Shown here: positions 62,861 to 64,000 of the stretch, in pieces
Numbering within the stretch: position 1 is the first letter of the stretch
Layout of the letters: each line of letters opens with the position of its first letter
Assembly: GCF_025837155.1 (NCBI RefSeq)
Contig: NZ_CP107549.1
Location: 4,030,001 to 4,094,000, forward strand
DNA: 64,000 bases
Reading direction: 5' to 3'
Source: Pseudomonas sp. Z8(2022)
Lineage (GTDB): Bacteria > Pseudomonadota > Gammaproteobacteria > Pseudomonadales > Pseudomonadaceae
Notes under the pieces: generated by a model
Told to the model about the DNA's origin: nothing
Seen by the model: the letters and a program-made list of their open reading frames with translations, nothing else
The model's database searches: none
Position numbers and translations under genes: made by a program

Positions 62861-64000
62861 GATTGCAGTACCACGCCGCTGTCATCTTCCCAGTACACCA
62901 CCACCGGATCGTCCCAGGTCGGACGCTTGCCGCGGCGCTCGGCGTTGGCGATGAAGCACTGCACGATCTGCCCCGAGGTGAGCTTGACGTGGTACACCGA
63001 GTGGCCGCCGAGGTAGGCGATGTCATGCACGTGGCCACGGCTCCAGTTGTAGTCCGGGTGCTCGTGATCTTCCGGCAGCGCGGTGGCCATCAGCAGCTTC
63101 TCCGGACGCAGCGCGTAGCTGACGGACTTGTTCTCGGCGCGGGTACTGACGCCGTGGCCGATGTAGATCGGCTTGTCCAGATGCGGGCATTCGATGATCG
63201 CGTGGTCGGCCTCGTCGCTGACGATCTGGCCGTCGAACAGGTTGACGCTGCCGATGAATTCGCACACCAGGCGGCTGGTCGGCGTCTCGTAGATGTCCAC
63301 CGGGCTGCCGGTCTGGGCGATCCAGCCCAGGTGCATGATGGCGATGCGCTGGGCCATGGTCATGGCCTCTTCCTGGTCATGGGTCACCATCACGCAGGTC
63401 ACGCCGACGCGCTCGATGATCTCCACCAGCTCCAGCTGCATCTGCGAACGCAGTTTCTTGTCCAGTGCGCCCATCGGCTCGTCGAGCAGCAGCAGCTTGG
63501 GACGCTTGGCCAGCGAACGGGCCAGGGCCACGCGCTGACGCTGACCGCCGGAGAGCTGATGCGGTTTGCGCTTGGCGTACTGGGTCATGTGCACCAGCTT
63601 GAGCATCTCGGCCACGCGCTCGTCGATCTCGGCCTTGGGCAAGCCGTCCTGCTTCAGACCGAAGGCGATGTTGTCGGCCACACTCATGTGCGGGAACAGC
63701 GCGTAGGACTGGAACATCATGTTGATCGGGCGCTTGTACGGCGGCATGTCGGTGATGTCGACACCGTCGAGGATGATGCGCCCCTCGGTGGGCTTCTCGA
63801 AGCCGGCGAGCATGCGCAACAGTGTGGACTTACCGGAACCTGAGCCGCCGAGCAGGGCGAAGATCTCGCCCTTGTTGATGGTCAGCGAGACGTCATCGAC
63901 TGCCACGGTCTCGTCGAACTTCTTGGTAACCCGATCGATCTTGACCAGCACCTCTTTCGGTGTCTGATCCCCCTCGAGGGCTTTTTTGTAGGCGCTGGAG
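62857..64000 (-). CDS. spuF: SpuF/PotG, polyamine ABC transporter ATPase (partial)
   Basis: The reading frame continues through the right edge; 380 complete codons plus the stop are visible. Residues near the edge read SSAYKKALEGDQTPKEVLVKID, matching the region just before the ATPase core in relatives, so the true start is a few codons outside; the GTG at 63951 is internal. Walker A GGSGSGKSTLL, Q-loop MMFQSYALFPHMS, signature LSGGQRQRVALARSL, Walker B LLLLDEPMGALD, then a TOBE-type C-terminal domain (YALRPEKLL). The substrate-binding protein gene should lie just beyond the edge. Confidence 0.94.
   Translation of the reverse strand, partial: SSAYKKALEGDQTPKEVLVKIDRVTKKFDETVAVDDVSLTINKGEIFALLGGSGSGKSTLLRMLAGFEKPTEGRIILDGVDITDMPPYKRPINMMFQSYALFPHMSVADNIAFGLKQDGLPKAEIDERVAEMLKLVHMTQYAKRKPHQLSGGQRQRVALARSLAKRPKLLLLDEPMGALDKKLRSQMQLELVEIIERVGVTCVMVTHDQEEAMTMAQRIAIMHLGWIAQTGSPVDIYETPTSRLVCEFIGSVNLFDGQIVSDEADHAIIECPHLDKPIYIGHGVSTRAENKSVSYALRPEKLLMATALPEDHEHPDYNWSRGHVHDIAYLGGHSVYHVKLTSGQIVQCFIANAERRGKRPTWDDPVVVYWEDDSGVVLQS

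Overview
This 64 kb window is a stretch of Pseudomonas (sensu lato) chromosome. It is GC-rich and dense with genes. Nearly every protein resembles, from memory, a Pseudomonas aeruginosa core protein: the Pil/Chp chemosensory proteins, FabY, the inactive dihydroorotase PyrC', AmgRS, RimB/RimK and SpuFGH. The group could be P. mendocina/P. oleovorans (Ectopseudomonas), but species assignment is inference. I saw no rRNA, tRNA, CRISPR array, insertion sequence, integrase or phage gene.

Layout. (1) 1-6836, minus strand: the type IV pilus chemosensory operon pilG-pilH-pilI-pilJ-pilK-chpA, with chpA running off the left edge. (2) 7079-13108, plus strand: gshB, tonB3, algH/yqgE, ruvX, then pyrR-pyrB-pyrC' for pyrimidine synthesis. 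A long hairpin precedes pyrR. (3) 13350-18016: fabY, cysQ-nudE, a YrfG-type nucleotidase and a BON-LysM protein. (4) 18104-25527: a soluble NAD-dependent molybdenum formate dehydrogenase operon (fdsG-fdsB-fdsA-fdsD-fdhD) with a divergent ModE/PBP-type regulator. (5) 25638-28365: a glycine-zipper protein, a DUF2157/GDYXXLXY membrane pair and a thioesterase. (6) 28440-33844: an alcohol dehydrogenase, acyl-CoA dehydrogenase and 3-hydroxyacyl-CoA dehydrogenase with a divergent LysR regulator, followed by a Tat-exported aldo/keto reductase. (7) 35048-38896: a 55-aa orphan small gene and a four-gene Mla/MCE-type lipid transporter. (8) 38893-47475: RecQ-family helicase, pckA, hslO, a PAP2 phosphatase, hslR, rimB-rimK-ldcA. 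(9) 47517-52573: amgS/amgR (EnvZ/OmpR), tex, a thioesterase. (10) 52676-60869: gshA, an Rmf/CrpP-like small protein, argE-argA, the phosphate transporter pit with its DUF47 partner, and a CYTH-CHAD triphosphatase. (11) 60991-64000: the polyamine transporter genes spuF (cut by the right edge), spuG and spuH.

Many genes are translationally coupled by 4-base ATGA overlaps. Several ORFs have upstream in-frame starts that I trimmed using Shine-Dalgarno sites and family lengths. Both enzymes of glutathione synthesis are present (gshA, gshB), as are two arginine-synthesis enzymes and the pyr genes. The content is mostly housekeeping. The unusual signals are small: a 26-codon ORF between spuG and spuH that repeats the end of spuG with only synonymous changes, the 55-aa gene with its own palindrome and terminator, the structured leader before pyrR, a Pho-box-like triple repeat between the pit genes and the CYTH-CHAD gene, and two families of dispersed inverted repeats.
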